A stretch of 64,000 nt of DNA from Anaerocolumna chitinilytica (GTDB lineage: Bacteria > Bacillota > Clostridia > Lachnospirales > Lachnospiraceae), in the NCBI RefSeq assembly GCF_014218355.1, contig NZ_AP023368.1, positions 2,484,001-2,548,000 of the forward strand, in the 5' to 3' direction. Shown in pieces: positions 24,523 through 33,740 of the stretch (positions are counted from its first letter, which is position 1; each line of letters opens with the position of its first letter). Under the pieces are notes generated by a model. That model was given only the letters and a program-made list of their open reading frames with translations, searched no databases and was not told the origin of the DNA. Made by a program: the position numbers and the translations under genes.

Positions 24523-25983
24523 ATGGCAGAGTATCAAAAGGTCTCTGATTACAATACGCTACTAAAAGAAGCAGCCAAAGATATAGTACAGTTTTCAGAG
24601 AATAAAATCAACGCAATCAGGGGTGTACAAAGAATGCTTGTTTGCCAGGATAACAAGATATACCCTTGGCAAAAGCGAGTGGGCAATCATCGCGGCGAAA
24701 TGAAATTCCATTTGACAAATTATACGGTATATTTGGGAGTGAACCAAACTCATGAATCCATGTTTATTGATATAGAAGACACACCCGGCAACTGGATCAA
24801 TGAATATCACATATGTGGAATCAGGCCCATACGGATGATGAAGGAACCTGAGAAGGTTTATTCTGTTTGGAAATATGACTGGGATTCAGGCAATTTTATT
24901 GAAGGAAGTGAATACTTAGCGGAGATATATTTTAGTACCGATGATGTGGAAGAAGTAGGGGAGGAACAGTTTTTTAGAGAGGTCAGGCAGCTGCGGGCAG
25001 AGAAAGGGCTATTAGAACTATGGAATAGCAGAGAGGAAACCTTACCTTCGCCGAGAATCATGGAAGCAGTGAACCGAATTGCACAGATTGACTGGAAGAA
25101 AACCTACTCGAAAAAATTCTCTCAGATAAAACTATTTCATGAGTTTGGGGTAAGAATAAGCCATTATATGAAAGAGTATAATGGGCATAAGCCGGAAGAG
25201 CTGATTGCAATGCTGGAGGGAAGAACAGGAGGTTCCAATGCTCTTTTGGGGTATACCCATAGGGTGTTATCCGCAATAACCAATCCATCCAACCAAATGG
25301 TTTGCCGCTGGTATCTGGAGTGGATTGTATTCTGTGAACTGGAAAATCGGGAAGAAAAACTTTCTGAAAATCCATTTGAACCTCTTATCTATCTATTTGA
25401 AAGGGGAGCTAATTTTGAGCAGCAGGATGCTTTGCTGCTGCATTTTTATGAGAGGCGGATGCTTCATATTGATATCCCCATACATTGGAAGCAGCAATCT
25501 GTACGGTCACTTAATTATGACCTGTTAGAACAATGGGATAACAACCCGAACCAAATCACAATGGAAGGGTCAGAACTAGAATATACGGATATAAAACATG
25601 CAGAGGAGAGAATAGGGCGAAGTATCCCAACTGATTACGTTGAATTTCTGATGCTATATAATGGTGGACATCCTGAACGCTGTGATTTTTATAATCCCTA
25701 CAGAGATCGCTTTGACAGTGTAGAATTATTTTATGGAATGAAGGATGATGGTATGTGTGATTTGATTTGGGTATGCAGAGAATACCGTTCCCGTATACCA
25801 AAAGAGCTTTTGCCCATTGCTAACGTAGGTGGATGTCAGATTTGCATTTGTACTGTGGGAGAGAATTCAGGAAAGATATTTTTATGGGATAGTGAGGAGG
25901 AAGTACCGGAGGAGGAGCCCGGCTATGAGAACATATATTTTCTTGCAGCTTCCCTGATAACTTTTCTGGATGAGTTAAAATAG
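24523..25983 (+). CDS. Hypothetical protein fused to a C-terminal SUKH (SMI1/KNR4) domain
   Basis: A 486-residue protein starting at ATG 24523 behind AAAGGAGCAGCAG. Residues 1-345 form an unrecognised region (FHLTNYTVYLGVNQTHESM, a helical middle). Residues about 346-486 are a full SUKH domain: DIKHAEERIGRSIPTDYVEF, NGGHPE, FDSVELFYGM, SRIPKELLPIA and KIFLWDSEEE. This domain is the intact counterpart of the frameshifted gene at 6113-6551. SUKH is a known immunity fold; fusion to a larger unknown region suggests a two-module immunity protein. The last codon overlaps nothing; the next gene follows 47 bases later. Confidence 0.8.
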   Translation: MAEYQKVSDYNTLLKEAAKDIVQFSENKINAIRGVQRMLVCQDNKIYPWQKRVGNHRGEMKFHLTNYTVYLGVNQTHESMFIDIEDTPGNWINEYHICGIRPIRMMKEPEKVYSVWKYDWDSGNFIEGSEYLAEIYFSTDDVEEVGEEQFFREVRQLRAEKGLLELWNSREETLPSPRIMEAVNRIAQIDWKKTYSKKFSQIKLFHEFGVRISHYMKEYNGHKPEELIAMLEGRTGGSNALLGYTHRVLSAITNPSNQMVCRWYLEWIVFCELENREEKLSENPFEPLIYLFERGANFEQQDALLLHFYERRMLHIDIPIHWKQQSVRSLNYDLLEQWDNNPNQITMEGSELEYTDIKHAEERIGRSIPTDYVEFLMLYNGGHPERCDFYNPYRDRFDSVELFYGMKDDGMCDLIWVCREYRSRIPKELLPIANVGGCQICICTVGENSGKIFLWDSEEEVPEEEPGYENIYFLAASLITFLDELK

Positions 25984-26030
25984 TGAGTTCATTGAAATTA
26001 TTATTTATTCTTTACGAGGAGATTGTAAAA

Positions 26031-26672
26031 ATGGAAATAAAACACGATATATTTCCTTCTGAACGAATCATTGCCTATAGTGATGCCATCTTTGCGATTG
26101 CATTAACTCTGCTGATGTTGGAGATTAAGATTCCAGAGAGCGGGCCTACAGAGAAAAATGATTTGTTTCGCTCATTACTGCTAAACTGGCCGTCTTATAT
26201 CAGCTTTTTAATCAGCTTTTTAATTATTTCTGTTATCTGGTTTAATCATCATACAATGTTTCATTACATTCGGTACGTGAACCATCCATTGATGCTGATT
26301 AATACCTTATTAATGCTTAATGTTGTTGTAATTCCCTTCTGTGCTGCATTATTGGGAAGATATGCGGCAGAGGGTAATCGAAATTCAATGATTGCTTCAC
26401 TTGTTTATGGAAGCTGGATTACACTGGGTGGGATACCCTTTAACTGGCTATGGGGGTACGCCTTAAAGCATGATAATTTGTTGGCAGAGGGCATTATGAA
26501 AAAGGAGTTGTTCAATATAAAGCGCCATTTCATACGCGGTCCATTCTTGTATCTGCAGTGTACCCTGCTTGCACTTATAAATTCCTGGGCAAGCATCTGT
26601 GGTTTTACAGTACTGATTATTTTATATTTTTTGCCAGCTTCTCTATGGGCTAAAAAAGGATGCATTACATAG
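26031..26672 (+). CDS. TMEM175 (DUF1211) family membrane protein
   Basis: A 213-residue integral membrane protein starting at ATG 26031 behind ACGAGGAGATTG. The first helix contains RIIAYSDAIFAIALTLLMLE, a variant of the family's R..AFSDG.FAI signature, followed by five more hydrophobic segments (WPSYISFLISFLIISVIWF, MLINTLLMLNVVVIPF and others). Bacterial TMEM175 proteins are potassium-permeable channels; this one is the usual single six-helix repeat. It closes the plus-strand array and converges with the minus-strand kinase gene. Confidence 0.85.
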   Translation: MEIKHDIFPSERIIAYSDAIFAIALTLLMLEIKIPESGPTEKNDLFRSLLLNWPSYISFLISFLIISVIWFNHHTMFHYIRYVNHPLMLINTLLMLNVVVIPFCAALLGRYAAEGNRNSMIASLVYGSWITLGGIPFNWLWGYALKHDNLLAEGIMKKELFNIKRHFIRGPFLYLQCTLLALINSWASICGFTVLIILYFLPASLWAKKGCIT

Positions 26673-26798
26673 ATGAAGGTGTGGGGAACCGGTTGTGATA
26701 TAGGCCACCTTGTGGCAGAGGAAAAGTCCATGGAACTTGCAGCAGAAATCGCTGTCCTGCTTAAATCCGTGAAGGTATTGGCAGAAGAGGAAGGGTAA
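26673..26798 (+). other. Possible short gene remnant
   Basis: A 41-codon frame directly after the TMEM175 stop reads GTGCDIGHLVAEEKSMELAA and ends KVLAEEEG. It is protein-like but has no ribosome site and its end overlaps the convergent kinase gene. It may be the tail of a deleted gene. Low certainty. Confidence 0.2.
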
Positions 26799-28071
26799 AC
26801 CGGATCAACAGCCCGCCCTCAGGTAGATTTTCAGCTGAAATTGAGCCACCATTCCCTTCTACAATCTGTTTGCAGATGGAAAGCCCTAGGCCGGAGATTC
26901 GCCGGCTTTGATCAGAGGTGTAGAACGGCTCGAAGATATATGGCAGATCGGTTTCGGAGATACCGTTTCCGTTATCCGACATGGTAATGAAAAGCTTATC
27001 AGCCGAACTTATAAAACTTACCTGAATCTGCAAGCCTGTCACTCTGGCATGACGGATACTATTTCCGATGATATTGGCAAAAACCCTTCGCAGCTTTAAT
27101 AGGTCGGTATATATTTCCGTATTGTCACTGCATTGATTCCAAAGTGTAAACACGATTCCCTGCTCTTCAAGGCGGAGCCGGTATTCGTCCTCCAACATGG
27201 TGCAAATATAGGAAACTTTATATTTTTGCAGCTGTTCTTTCCGGGGAGCCGACAGGCTCAGGTAATCGTCAAATTCCTCGACGATGGCCTCTATATCCCG
27301 TGCCTGCATATAGATAGTTTGGGTATATTGCTGTTGTTTTTGCGGGCTAAGTTCTTTTTTTAGAAGCCTTTCACTGTACCCGAGTACTGAGGTTAACGGT
27401 GTCTTGATATCATGAGAAATAGAGGATATAATACGGTTTTGTACCTGTTTTTCTGCTTCAAGGGATCTTGATAACGCTGCAAAGCTCGTTTGCAGTTTGC
27501 CGATTTCATCCTTGCGGTCTGTTTCCTGCAATACCTGCTTTTTATCTTTATACAAGTGCATAGCTCCATTCAGCTTCAATAGAGAAGATACATACCGGAA
27601 GTGAATGATTACACCTAACAACAAAAAAATAACAAGGAGGACGGCGAATTCAAAATAAAGCAGTTCCTGAAATACACCGTGTGTCCTAAAATTAAACAGT
27701 TCTACCTGCTTTTTTACCAGGAGCACGTAGGAATGGCCGGACAGAGTAAGTAAACTCGTCTGTGTGAAGCCGATGGATTCAGCTTTGCCCATATTCCAGT
27801 TAGTTTCTTCTCCCGTTTGCGTGTCGGTCAATACAAAGGCAAGCTTTTTGGGGTTCTTATAGAGGGACAGATATTCTGACGCAAGGTCTAAGCTCTCCCC
27901 ATCAATCGCAGCAGCAATTTCCTGGGCTACTTCCGATACAGTCTGCTGCATTTTCACTTGATAGGTATCCACTCGTACTGAGAGATAAAATACAAAATAA
28001 CATAGCAATATAACAATATTCAGAAGTAATGCTGCCAGCATGATTAGCGGTATCTTCAATTTAATACTCAT
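26761..28071 (-). CDS. Sensor histidine kinase
   Basis: A 436-residue membrane kinase. A transmembrane helix at about 8-30, a short extracytoplasmic sensor region (about 100 residues) and a second helix near 137-157 lead to a HAMP-like linker. The dimerisation helix has the phospho-acceptor His in SISHDIKTP (near 220), and the ATPase domain shows NIIGNSIRHA (N box), DNGNGIS (G1) and GLGLSICKQ (G2). It overlaps the response regulator gene by four bases, so the pair is cotranscribed. Last gene of the ABC transporter operon, whose expression it probably controls. Confidence 0.93.
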   Translation of the reverse strand: MSIKLKIPLIMLAALLLNIVILLCYFVFYLSVRVDTYQVKMQQTVSEVAQEIAAAIDGESLDLASEYLSLYKNPKKLAFVLTDTQTGEETNWNMGKAESIGFTQTSLLTLSGHSYVLLVKKQVELFNFRTHGVFQELLYFEFAVLLVIFLLLGVIIHFRYVSSLLKLNGAMHLYKDKKQVLQETDRKDEIGKLQTSFAALSRSLEAEKQVQNRIISSISHDIKTPLTSVLGYSERLLKKELSPQKQQQYTQTIYMQARDIEAIVEEFDDYLSLSAPRKEQLQKYKVSYICTMLEDEYRLRLEEQGIVFTLWNQCSDNTEIYTDLLKLRRVFANIIGNSIRHARVTGLQIQVSFISSADKLFITMSDNGNGISETDLPYIFEPFYTSDQSRRISGLGLSICKQIVEGNGGSISAENLPEGGLLIRFTLPLLPIPSRI

Positions 28072-28760
28072 GGAAACACCCCCGGGCGTACCAGTTTATA
28101 TCCGACACCCCACACTGTCTTAATCATGCGGTTGTCCGGATCAATCTTATCCCTTAAGTTTTTAATAGTGACAGTCACACTGCCGATATCTGAATAGTCC
28201 ATTCCCCAGATAGCATCAAAAAGCTGTTCTTTGGTCAATACCTTACCGGAATGTTCCGCCAGGTAGACAAGAAGCTGAAATTCCCTGGTGGTAAGCTGAA
28301 AAGGTACACCACCCTTTACTACCTCAAAGCTGTCCGGGTGAATCTGCAGGTCTCCGATGGAAATGGTATGCTCCCCGGAAGCTGCATGCCGCTGTTCTCT
28401 GCGCAGATGTGCCTTTACTTTTGCAACCAACTCCTCCACTACAAAGGGCTTGGTGATATAGTCATCTGCTCCGATCTCCAGACCCAGTACAGTGTCAAGG
28501 GTGCGTCCTTTGGCTGTAACAAAAAGAATGGGGCAGGAAACCTTATCACGTATTTTTCGGCAGACTTCTAGACCATCCATTCCGGGCATCATAATGTCCA
28601 GTAGAATCAGATCAAAATCAGTGGATTGGGCGGTCAGAAGGGCTGCATTACCGTCCGGAACTGTAATAGTCGTATAACCCTCATCTTGCAGACTGTCCGC
28701 AATCAGAGTCGAGATGCCCGCATCATCATCGGCAATTAGTATGTGAGCCATTTGCTTCAC
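28068..28760 (-). CDS. OmpR-family response regulator
   Basis: A 230-residue regulator. The receiver domain (1-120) has DDD near residue 11-13, the phospho-acceptor Asp in LILLDIMMPGMDG (near 55) and the conserved Lys in DDYITKPF. The winged-helix DNA-binding domain (about 130-228) has LTTREFQLLVYLAEH, GSVTVTIKNLRDKI and KTVWGVGYKLV. Overlaps its neighbours on both sides by four bases. It likely regulates the upstream ABC operon through the palindromic leader at 33266-33440, though that link is inference. Confidence 0.93.
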   Translation of the reverse strand: MKQMAHILIADDDAGISTLIADSLQDEGYTTITVPDGNAALLTAQSTDFDLILLDIMMPGMDGLEVCRKIRDKVSCPILFVTAKGRTLDTVLGLEIGADDYITKPFVVEELVAKVKAHLRREQRHAASGEHTISIGDLQIHPDSFEVVKGGVPFQLTTREFQLLVYLAEHSGKVLTKEQLFDAIWGMDYSDIGSVTVTIKNLRDKIDPDNRMIKTVWGVGYKLVRPGVFP

Positions 28761-29569
28761 CCCACTTTCTTAAGAAATTGTTCCAATAGTTTATTATAGT
28801 CATTCAGCTCGGACAGAATACTGTTTAGAGAACTTTCAATTGCATCTATATCTTTGCTTTTCTTTGCTTCTTTCATTCTAGCATTTAGTGAGTTTAAATT
28901 CAATTGAACCGTTTTAAATTCTTCATTATATCCCGACAAATTCATAGAAGCTGTGGGATGGGCTAGAAGAGTCAGACATTCGTCGGTATTTTGGGAGGCT
29001 GTCTCGGCCTCGCCTTTCACTTCATCCATCAATTCTCCTAAACCAACCAGTGCGATCATACCGTTTCCGGAGGCTTTGATATATTTAGCGAGTAGCTGGT
29101 TATTTTCAATAAGTGTTTCAGAGCACTTTTTAGCCTCAGATAATACATCAGAGGGAATGGGAGTTGGGGTGCGGGGTGCTTTGGTTGGTTTTGAAGGTAA
29201 AGGAGGTGTAGTTAATGGGGTGGTGTGTCCTGTGGTTGGGGCAGCGGAAGTGGAGGTATCCGGAGCTATGGTCTGGTCAACCGGGGTTGTGGTTGGAGCA
29301 GGGGGTGTAGCCTTGTCAGAGGAAGGTTTGGAGGGAATTGAGGAACCAGAGGAACCAGAAGGTGAGGCAGCTGAGGGTGTGGCCTGGGCGGAGGAAGTTA
29401 CGGAGGGAGTAGCTAGAGCAGAGTCTGAGACAACTGGTGTTGTGGTCAGAGCAGCAGTAGGGATGGTGAAAGTTTCTTTCTGACCGGTTTTGTTGGTCAG
29501 AAAGAAAACAAGGCATATAAAGATTAAAAATATAATAGTTGTAAAAGCCAATATGATTTTTTGCATCAT
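28757..29569 (-). CDS. Membrane-anchored protein with Thr/Ser/Pro-rich stalk
   Basis: A 270-residue protein behind TAGGAGAATAAA. One N-terminal transmembrane helix (about 4-26), then some 110 residues composed mainly of Thr, Pro, Ser and Ala (TTTPVV, PSAASPSGSSGSSIPSKPSS and similar), and a C-terminal helical domain of about 125 residues (CSETLIENNQLLAKYIKASG, LNSILSELNDYNKLLEQFL). The C-terminal domain should sit outside the cell on a flexible stalk. Placed between transporter and two-component genes, it may be an accessory sensor or substrate-binding part. No named family is recognised. Confidence 0.75.
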   Translation of the reverse strand: MMQKIILAFTTIIFLIFICLVFFLTNKTGQKETFTIPTAALTTTPVVSDSALATPSVTSSAQATPSAASPSGSSGSSIPSKPSSDKATPPAPTTTPVDQTIAPDTSTSAAPTTGHTTPLTTPPLPSKPTKAPRTPTPIPSDVLSEAKKCSETLIENNQLLAKYIKASGNGMIALVGLGELMDEVKGEAETASQNTDECLTLLAHPTASMNLSGYNEEFKTVQLNLNSLNARMKEAKKSKDIDAIESSLNSILSELNDYNKLLEQFLKKVG

Positions 29570-29578
29570 TTTATTCTC

Positions 29579-32551
29579 CTATTCTACACTTTTCAGTGCT
29601 TCCACCAGTACGATTTTTTTAACCTTAGGCTGCAGCAGTAGGTTAGTAACCAAAGCAAACACAGCGGTGAGCAGCAGGGTGGCGGCAGCCATTTTAAGGT
29701 CAAAGCTGTTGGGAATACTCAAATTACTTTGGGAAATCACCTGTGTCAGGTAGACAAACAGGTAATAGCCTGAAGGGAGTCCGAAGAGGCTTCCAAAGAG
29801 GGTTAGAACCATATTTTCCCGGAGAATCAGCCTGTTTACTTCTCTTTTGTAATATCCTAGTACCATCAGAGTGGCATATTCCCTTGTCCGCTCAAAAATA
29901 TTGATGGAGGTGATATTATAAATGACTGTCATGCCAAGCATTGCTGCAGATACAAGAAGAATAAGTATCGTGGCGTTCAAGGTTTTGAGCATCTCCTGGC
30001 TTCGTGAGATGAAATCCTCTCTGGTACCGGCGCTTTTTACAGCTTCAAGATTTGACAGGGATTCTGCGGCCGCTACAGCACTTTCACCCTGAGGAAGAGT
30101 GAGAAGCAGGGTATGGGCGGAAGCATCCATACCGACGCCAGCAGCACTTTCAAAAGACATATAAAGTGTTTTGGAAGTATACTGTGTGCAAAATCCGGTG
30201 ATTGTTACCGTGTAGTTTTCATCCGCCACTGCAAGCTGAAGGGAATCTCCCACGGAAAGTCCATATTCCGTAGCCAACGAATCCGGCAGAATAACGCTGG
30301 AAGCATTAAATTGAATTAGATTTCCGTCCTTTCCGGAGGGATGTATCATAGTTGAGGAGCTTTCGACCAGCTGTAGAGTGATATCCACATCTTCTGAAAA
30401 TTTGAGGGTAGCTTTTTTTGTCTCACTAAGTTCACTTCGCTCCACGGGTAAATCAAATTGTAAATTGTTTTTGTCAGTAATAGGCTCCTTGTAATTGACG
30501 GATAGATCATAGCCAATGCTGTCCGTTGCAGTCCGAATAACTTGTGAAGCGGAATTTTGCAGGGAAAGCCCGGTAAAAATCAGCATGAAGCTTCCGATGA
30601 CACCGATAGAGCTAAGTACAATCCGACCTTTATTCAAAAAGATATTACGAAGAATTAGTTTACCGGAATAACCAAGTTTTTGCCATAGTACAGGGATGCG
30701 TTCCAGCAAAATAGTCTTTGTACCCTTCGGCGGCCTGGGACGCATGGCTTGTGCAGGGATTTCCCGAAGAACTTTCTGCACTGCAATTAATGCTGCACAA
30801 CCACTGAATAATAGAGCTAAAAGTAAAGGAATGGCAAAGTACATAAGGTAAACGGGAACCACCGGAGAGGGCAGAGCAAAGCGGCTCATAAACACCCGGA
30901 TTAAAAGCTTTGGAATCAGGAAGTTTCCAAGCAGGGCAAAGGGTATGGCTCCGCAAAGGGAAGCAAGGGCCGCATAGGTTAGAAAATAAAAACGGACGCG
31001 CATCTTTGAGATTCCAAGAGCCTGCATGACTGCAATTTGTGTCCTTTGGTTTTCTACAGTCTTAGACAAGGAAATAAAAGCAACAATTGCGGCTACCAGA
31101 AAGAAAATCATCGGAAAGATATAGGAAACCGAACGTATGGGGTCAAGTGAGCTGTTTACATTAACAAAGCTTGGTTGATTCTCCCGTTTGACATAAGTCT
31201 GATAGCTCTCTAGTTTTTTTGCCGCAGATAGAACGGTATCCGGCTGGCTGGTTCTGAATAGTATTTCCTGATAACTTTCAGCGGTTTTTATAAGCTCCTC
31301 TTTGGCTTCCTCCTTTTGAGAAAGAAATTCCTTTTCGTTTTCGTCCAGCTCCTTCCAGCTCTTATCCAGCTCACTACGGGTCTCGGAGAGCTTTGTGGAA
31401 CTTTCCTCTTTCGTTAGGTTTAGCTTTGAAATGCTATCCTCATACTGGGCATATCCTGAATTCAGTTGTGACTGCTTTTGAGAAAGCTGGTCTTGTACTT
31501 TTGCATTCTGGAGGTTCAATATATTTTGTTTGGAATCCAGTTCGTCCTGCTTATCCTTAAGCTCCTGATACTGCTTCGCAAAGGCTTTATCCTTCATTTT
31601 CTGCTGGTCTTCCGGCAACGTATCCCGTAGCTTTTCGTATTGTGCATAGCTCTGGTCGGTTTGAGCTTTTGCTGCTTCCAGCTGTTGTTGGTATCCGTCA
31701 AGCTCTGATTGTGCCTTCTTAGCCTTCTCATCAGAAAGTTTCTTCTGGTAGTTTAAGTCCGACTGTCCTTTATCCAGTGTTTCCTTGGTTGAAAGGAGCT
31801 TATTCTCAGCGTCAGCCACAGAGTGTTCGGATTCTGCTTTTTTAGTGTTATATTGCTGCTCTGCGTCGTTTAATTTGATACGAGCATCCTCCAGTTGAGC
31901 CTGTGCTTCGTCTAACTTATCTTGAGTCTGCTTATTGACCTCCTGATAGGAATCAGAAGCCTTAATCTGAGTAATCAGAGTGTCCTTTAAAGCATAACCG
32001 ATGCCAAAACTGCGGTTTGCATTGACGGAGGCACCGCTATCCTTTTGTTTATAGGCATATTCCGGGTCCATAAACAAGCCGGTAATCGTAAGTGTGATAT
32101 TGTTTACCTGCAATACACTTCCGACGGTAAGATTGTTTGCCTGTGCGAATTTATAATCTAAAATAATCTCCCCCTCTTTTTGGGGTAATGCTCCCGCTGT
32201 CAGAAGAGGACTGTTGATATTTGTCAGACTATGGAGACGGAGTGTAGCATCTGAGCCATTTACAGAGAACTGTTCACTCAGAGTATAACGAGGCTCAGCC
32301 TCCTCAGTACCGGTGTCCTCTATCAGCTTTTGTGCGTCTTCCGTATTGATGCCCTTAAAATATATCCAAAGATCCGCCAACTTCTGCTTCTCATAATATT
32401 GCTTGGTTGAATTGTCCATAGCTGTAATTGCTGAAAACATACCGGACATCAGCATAGCTCCGATAGCAATAATCATTGTAATGGACAAGAATTGGCCAAA
32501 ATTAATGCGGATCTCCCGTATCATACGTTTATTTAGTTTTCCCATTACCAT
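29579..32551 (-). CDS. FtsX/MacB-type ABC transporter permease with long coiled coil
   Basis: A 990-residue permease. Helix 1 (about 17-38) is followed by a large extracytoplasmic region including a roughly 250-residue coiled coil (about 205-455; EAQAQLEDARIKLNDAEQQY and many KQ/EL heptads). Three helices (FPMIFFLVAAIVAFISLSKT near 490 and two after it) are followed by a second half with its own helix near 665, an extracytoplasmic domain and three C-terminal helices. This is the duplicated FtsX-domain layout. It overlaps the ATPase gene by seven bases. Such permeases act in mechanotransmission or drug/lipid export rather than uptake; the substrate here is unknown. Confidence 0.9.
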   Translation of the reverse strand: MVMGKLNKRMIREIRINFGQFLSITMIIAIGAMLMSGMFSAITAMDNSTKQYYEKQKLADLWIYFKGINTEDAQKLIEDTGTEEAEPRYTLSEQFSVNGSDATLRLHSLTNINSPLLTAGALPQKEGEIILDYKFAQANNLTVGSVLQVNNITLTITGLFMDPEYAYKQKDSGASVNANRSFGIGYALKDTLITQIKASDSYQEVNKQTQDKLDEAQAQLEDARIKLNDAEQQYNTKKAESEHSVADAENKLLSTKETLDKGQSDLNYQKKLSDEKAKKAQSELDGYQQQLEAAKAQTDQSYAQYEKLRDTLPEDQQKMKDKAFAKQYQELKDKQDELDSKQNILNLQNAKVQDQLSQKQSQLNSGYAQYEDSISKLNLTKEESSTKLSETRSELDKSWKELDENEKEFLSQKEEAKEELIKTAESYQEILFRTSQPDTVLSAAKKLESYQTYVKRENQPSFVNVNSSLDPIRSVSYIFPMIFFLVAAIVAFISLSKTVENQRTQIAVMQALGISKMRVRFYFLTYAALASLCGAIPFALLGNFLIPKLLIRVFMSRFALPSPVVPVYLMYFAIPLLLALLFSGCAALIAVQKVLREIPAQAMRPRPPKGTKTILLERIPVLWQKLGYSGKLILRNIFLNKGRIVLSSIGVIGSFMLIFTGLSLQNSASQVIRTATDSIGYDLSVNYKEPITDKNNLQFDLPVERSELSETKKATLKFSEDVDITLQLVESSSTMIHPSGKDGNLIQFNASSVILPDSLATEYGLSVGDSLQLAVADENYTVTITGFCTQYTSKTLYMSFESAAGVGMDASAHTLLLTLPQGESAVAAAESLSNLEAVKSAGTREDFISRSQEMLKTLNATILILLVSAAMLGMTVIYNITSINIFERTREYATLMVLGYYKREVNRLILRENMVLTLFGSLFGLPSGYYLFVYLTQVISQSNLSIPNSFDLKMAAATLLLTAVFALVTNLLLQPKVKKIVLVEALKSVE

Positions 32552-33249
32552 TCCAGCTCCTTTACATCCATTCTGTGAGGGTTGATCTCTATACTTTCAA
32601 TTTGCCCGCTTTTCACCCGGATTACTTTATCAGCAATGGGAGAAAGCAAAGAGTTGTGAGTAATAAGCACTATTGTCTTATGATAAGTCATATTCACCTC
32701 TGCCAGAAGAGAAAGCACCTTTTTACCCGTCTGATAATCCAAAGCACCTGTGGGTTCATCGCAAAGGAGCAACAGCGGATTCTTGGCGACAGCGCGTGCA
32801 ATTGCCACACGCTGCTGCTCACCACCGGACAATTGAGGGGGGAAGTTCTGGGCACGTTCCGCCAATCCCACACGAGCCAGGACTTCACGGGGATCAAGAT
32901 GATTCTTGCAAACTTCTGCTGCAAACTCTACGTTTTCAAAAGCATTCAGGTTAGAGATAAGATTATAAAATTGAAAGACAAAACCGACTTTATCACGCCG
33001 GTATCTGGTAAGTTGATTGTCGTTATACAGACGGATATTTTCACCGCCTACCATCACGTTTCCGCTGGTGGCGCTGTCCATTCCTCCCAGAATATTTAAG
33101 AGAGTTGTTTTACCTGCACCTGAAGCTCCCAGAATAATAACAAACTCACCTTCGTCAATGGTAAAGCTTACATCCTTTAAAGCGTCGATGGTAATTTCAC
33201 CGATAATATACTGCTTCCCTACATTTTTCATAGAAATAATCTGATTCAT
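32545..33249 (-). CDS. ABC transporter ATP-binding protein, MacB/LolD type
   Basis: A 234-residue ATPase. The start at 33249 is preferred over the ATG four codons upstream (33261); neither has a strong ribosome site, GGGTG being the best. It has Walker [10 protein letters not shown] (near 42), a Q loop in FVFQFYNL, the signature [14 protein letters not shown] and Walker [13 protein letters not shown], followed by the H loop (LITHN). It matches the LolD/MacB subfamily that partners FtsX-type permeases. First gene of the five-gene minus-strand operon. Confidence 0.93.
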   Translation of the reverse strand: MNQIISMKNVGKQYIIGEITIDALKDVSFTIDEGEFVIILGASGAGKTTLLNILGGMDSATSGNVMVGGENIRLYNDNQLTRYRRDKVGFVFQFYNLISNLNAFENVEFAAEVCKNHLDPREVLARVGLAERAQNFPPQLSGGEQQRVAIARAVAKNPLLLLCDEPTGALDYQTGKKVLSLLAEVNMTYHKTIVLITHNSLLSPIADKVIRVKSGQIESIEINPHRMDVKELEW

Positions 33250-33265
33250 TTTTACACCCATTGCA

Positions 33266-33440
33266 AATCACAGGCTAGCCTGCGATACTGCCACAAATAA
33301 AAGGAGTGAAAGAATCTGTTTGTGGCATCCTTTCAAATAATATTTTCTTTCACTCTTTACCTCCTGCATATCACAAGCTTGCTTGTGATATTGTCTTAAA
33401 AAGTAGTTTGAAAGGTACTTTCAAACTTACCTTCTGTTTC
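33266..33440 (-). promoter_or_regulatory. Palindrome-rich leader of the ABC/two-component operon
   Basis: Four inverted repeats are packed here: ATCACAGGCTAGCCTGCGAT (33267-33286), GAGTGAAAGAA/TTCTTTCACTC arms enclosing about 35 bases, ATATCACAAGC-TT-GCTTGTGATAT (33368-33391), and a TTTGAAAGGTACTTTCAAA palindrome just upstream. The first and third are diverged copies of one unit (TGCA.ATCACA.GCT.GC). On the minus strand a strong AGGAGGT follows the third palindrome. The rest of 33262-33740 holds the third hairpin element and the leader of the next plus-strand gene. Confidence 0.5.
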
Positions 33441-33571
33441 TTGTTATGAGAATAGTATGAAGGAAAAAAATTAATAGGTCAGTGGGAAAAAATTATGAAA
33501 AATTATGAGCCCATATTTTACCAGAATACAAGTCTATTCAAAGATTGTAATCAGAGATTATTGAACAAAAC

Positions 33572-33610
33572 TTTAAGATGTCGTTCTTTTACAATACAGT
33601 AATAGAGCTT
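33572..33610 (+). repeat. Dispersed hairpin element, partial copy 3
   Basis: ATGTCGTTCTTTTACAATAC followed by AGTAATAGAG matches the core of copies 1 and 2, but the left hairpin arm (CTTTAA) is degenerate and the downstream arm is not clear. It lies about 130 bases before the start of the secreted-protein gene. Confidence 0.5.
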
Positions 33611-33740
33611 TCATATATACTGGCAGAAACAGATTACTTTGAGTAACTGTTGAGATTCAAAAGAAAGGGGAGTGTGTGAATTATTGAAAAGTATAATTCA
33701 TACAAAATCAAAGATTGAATATTCACGAAAGGAGATTATG

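Noticed and set aside
1..26700. Toxin gene within the immunity-like array
   Set aside because: No LXG, WXG100, Rhs or pre-toxin features and no secretion signals except on one small lipoprotein.
28953..29483. Plus-strand frame rich in Val/Gly/Glu
   Set aside because: It is the antisense of the Thr/Pro/Ser-rich stalk of the minus-strand protein.
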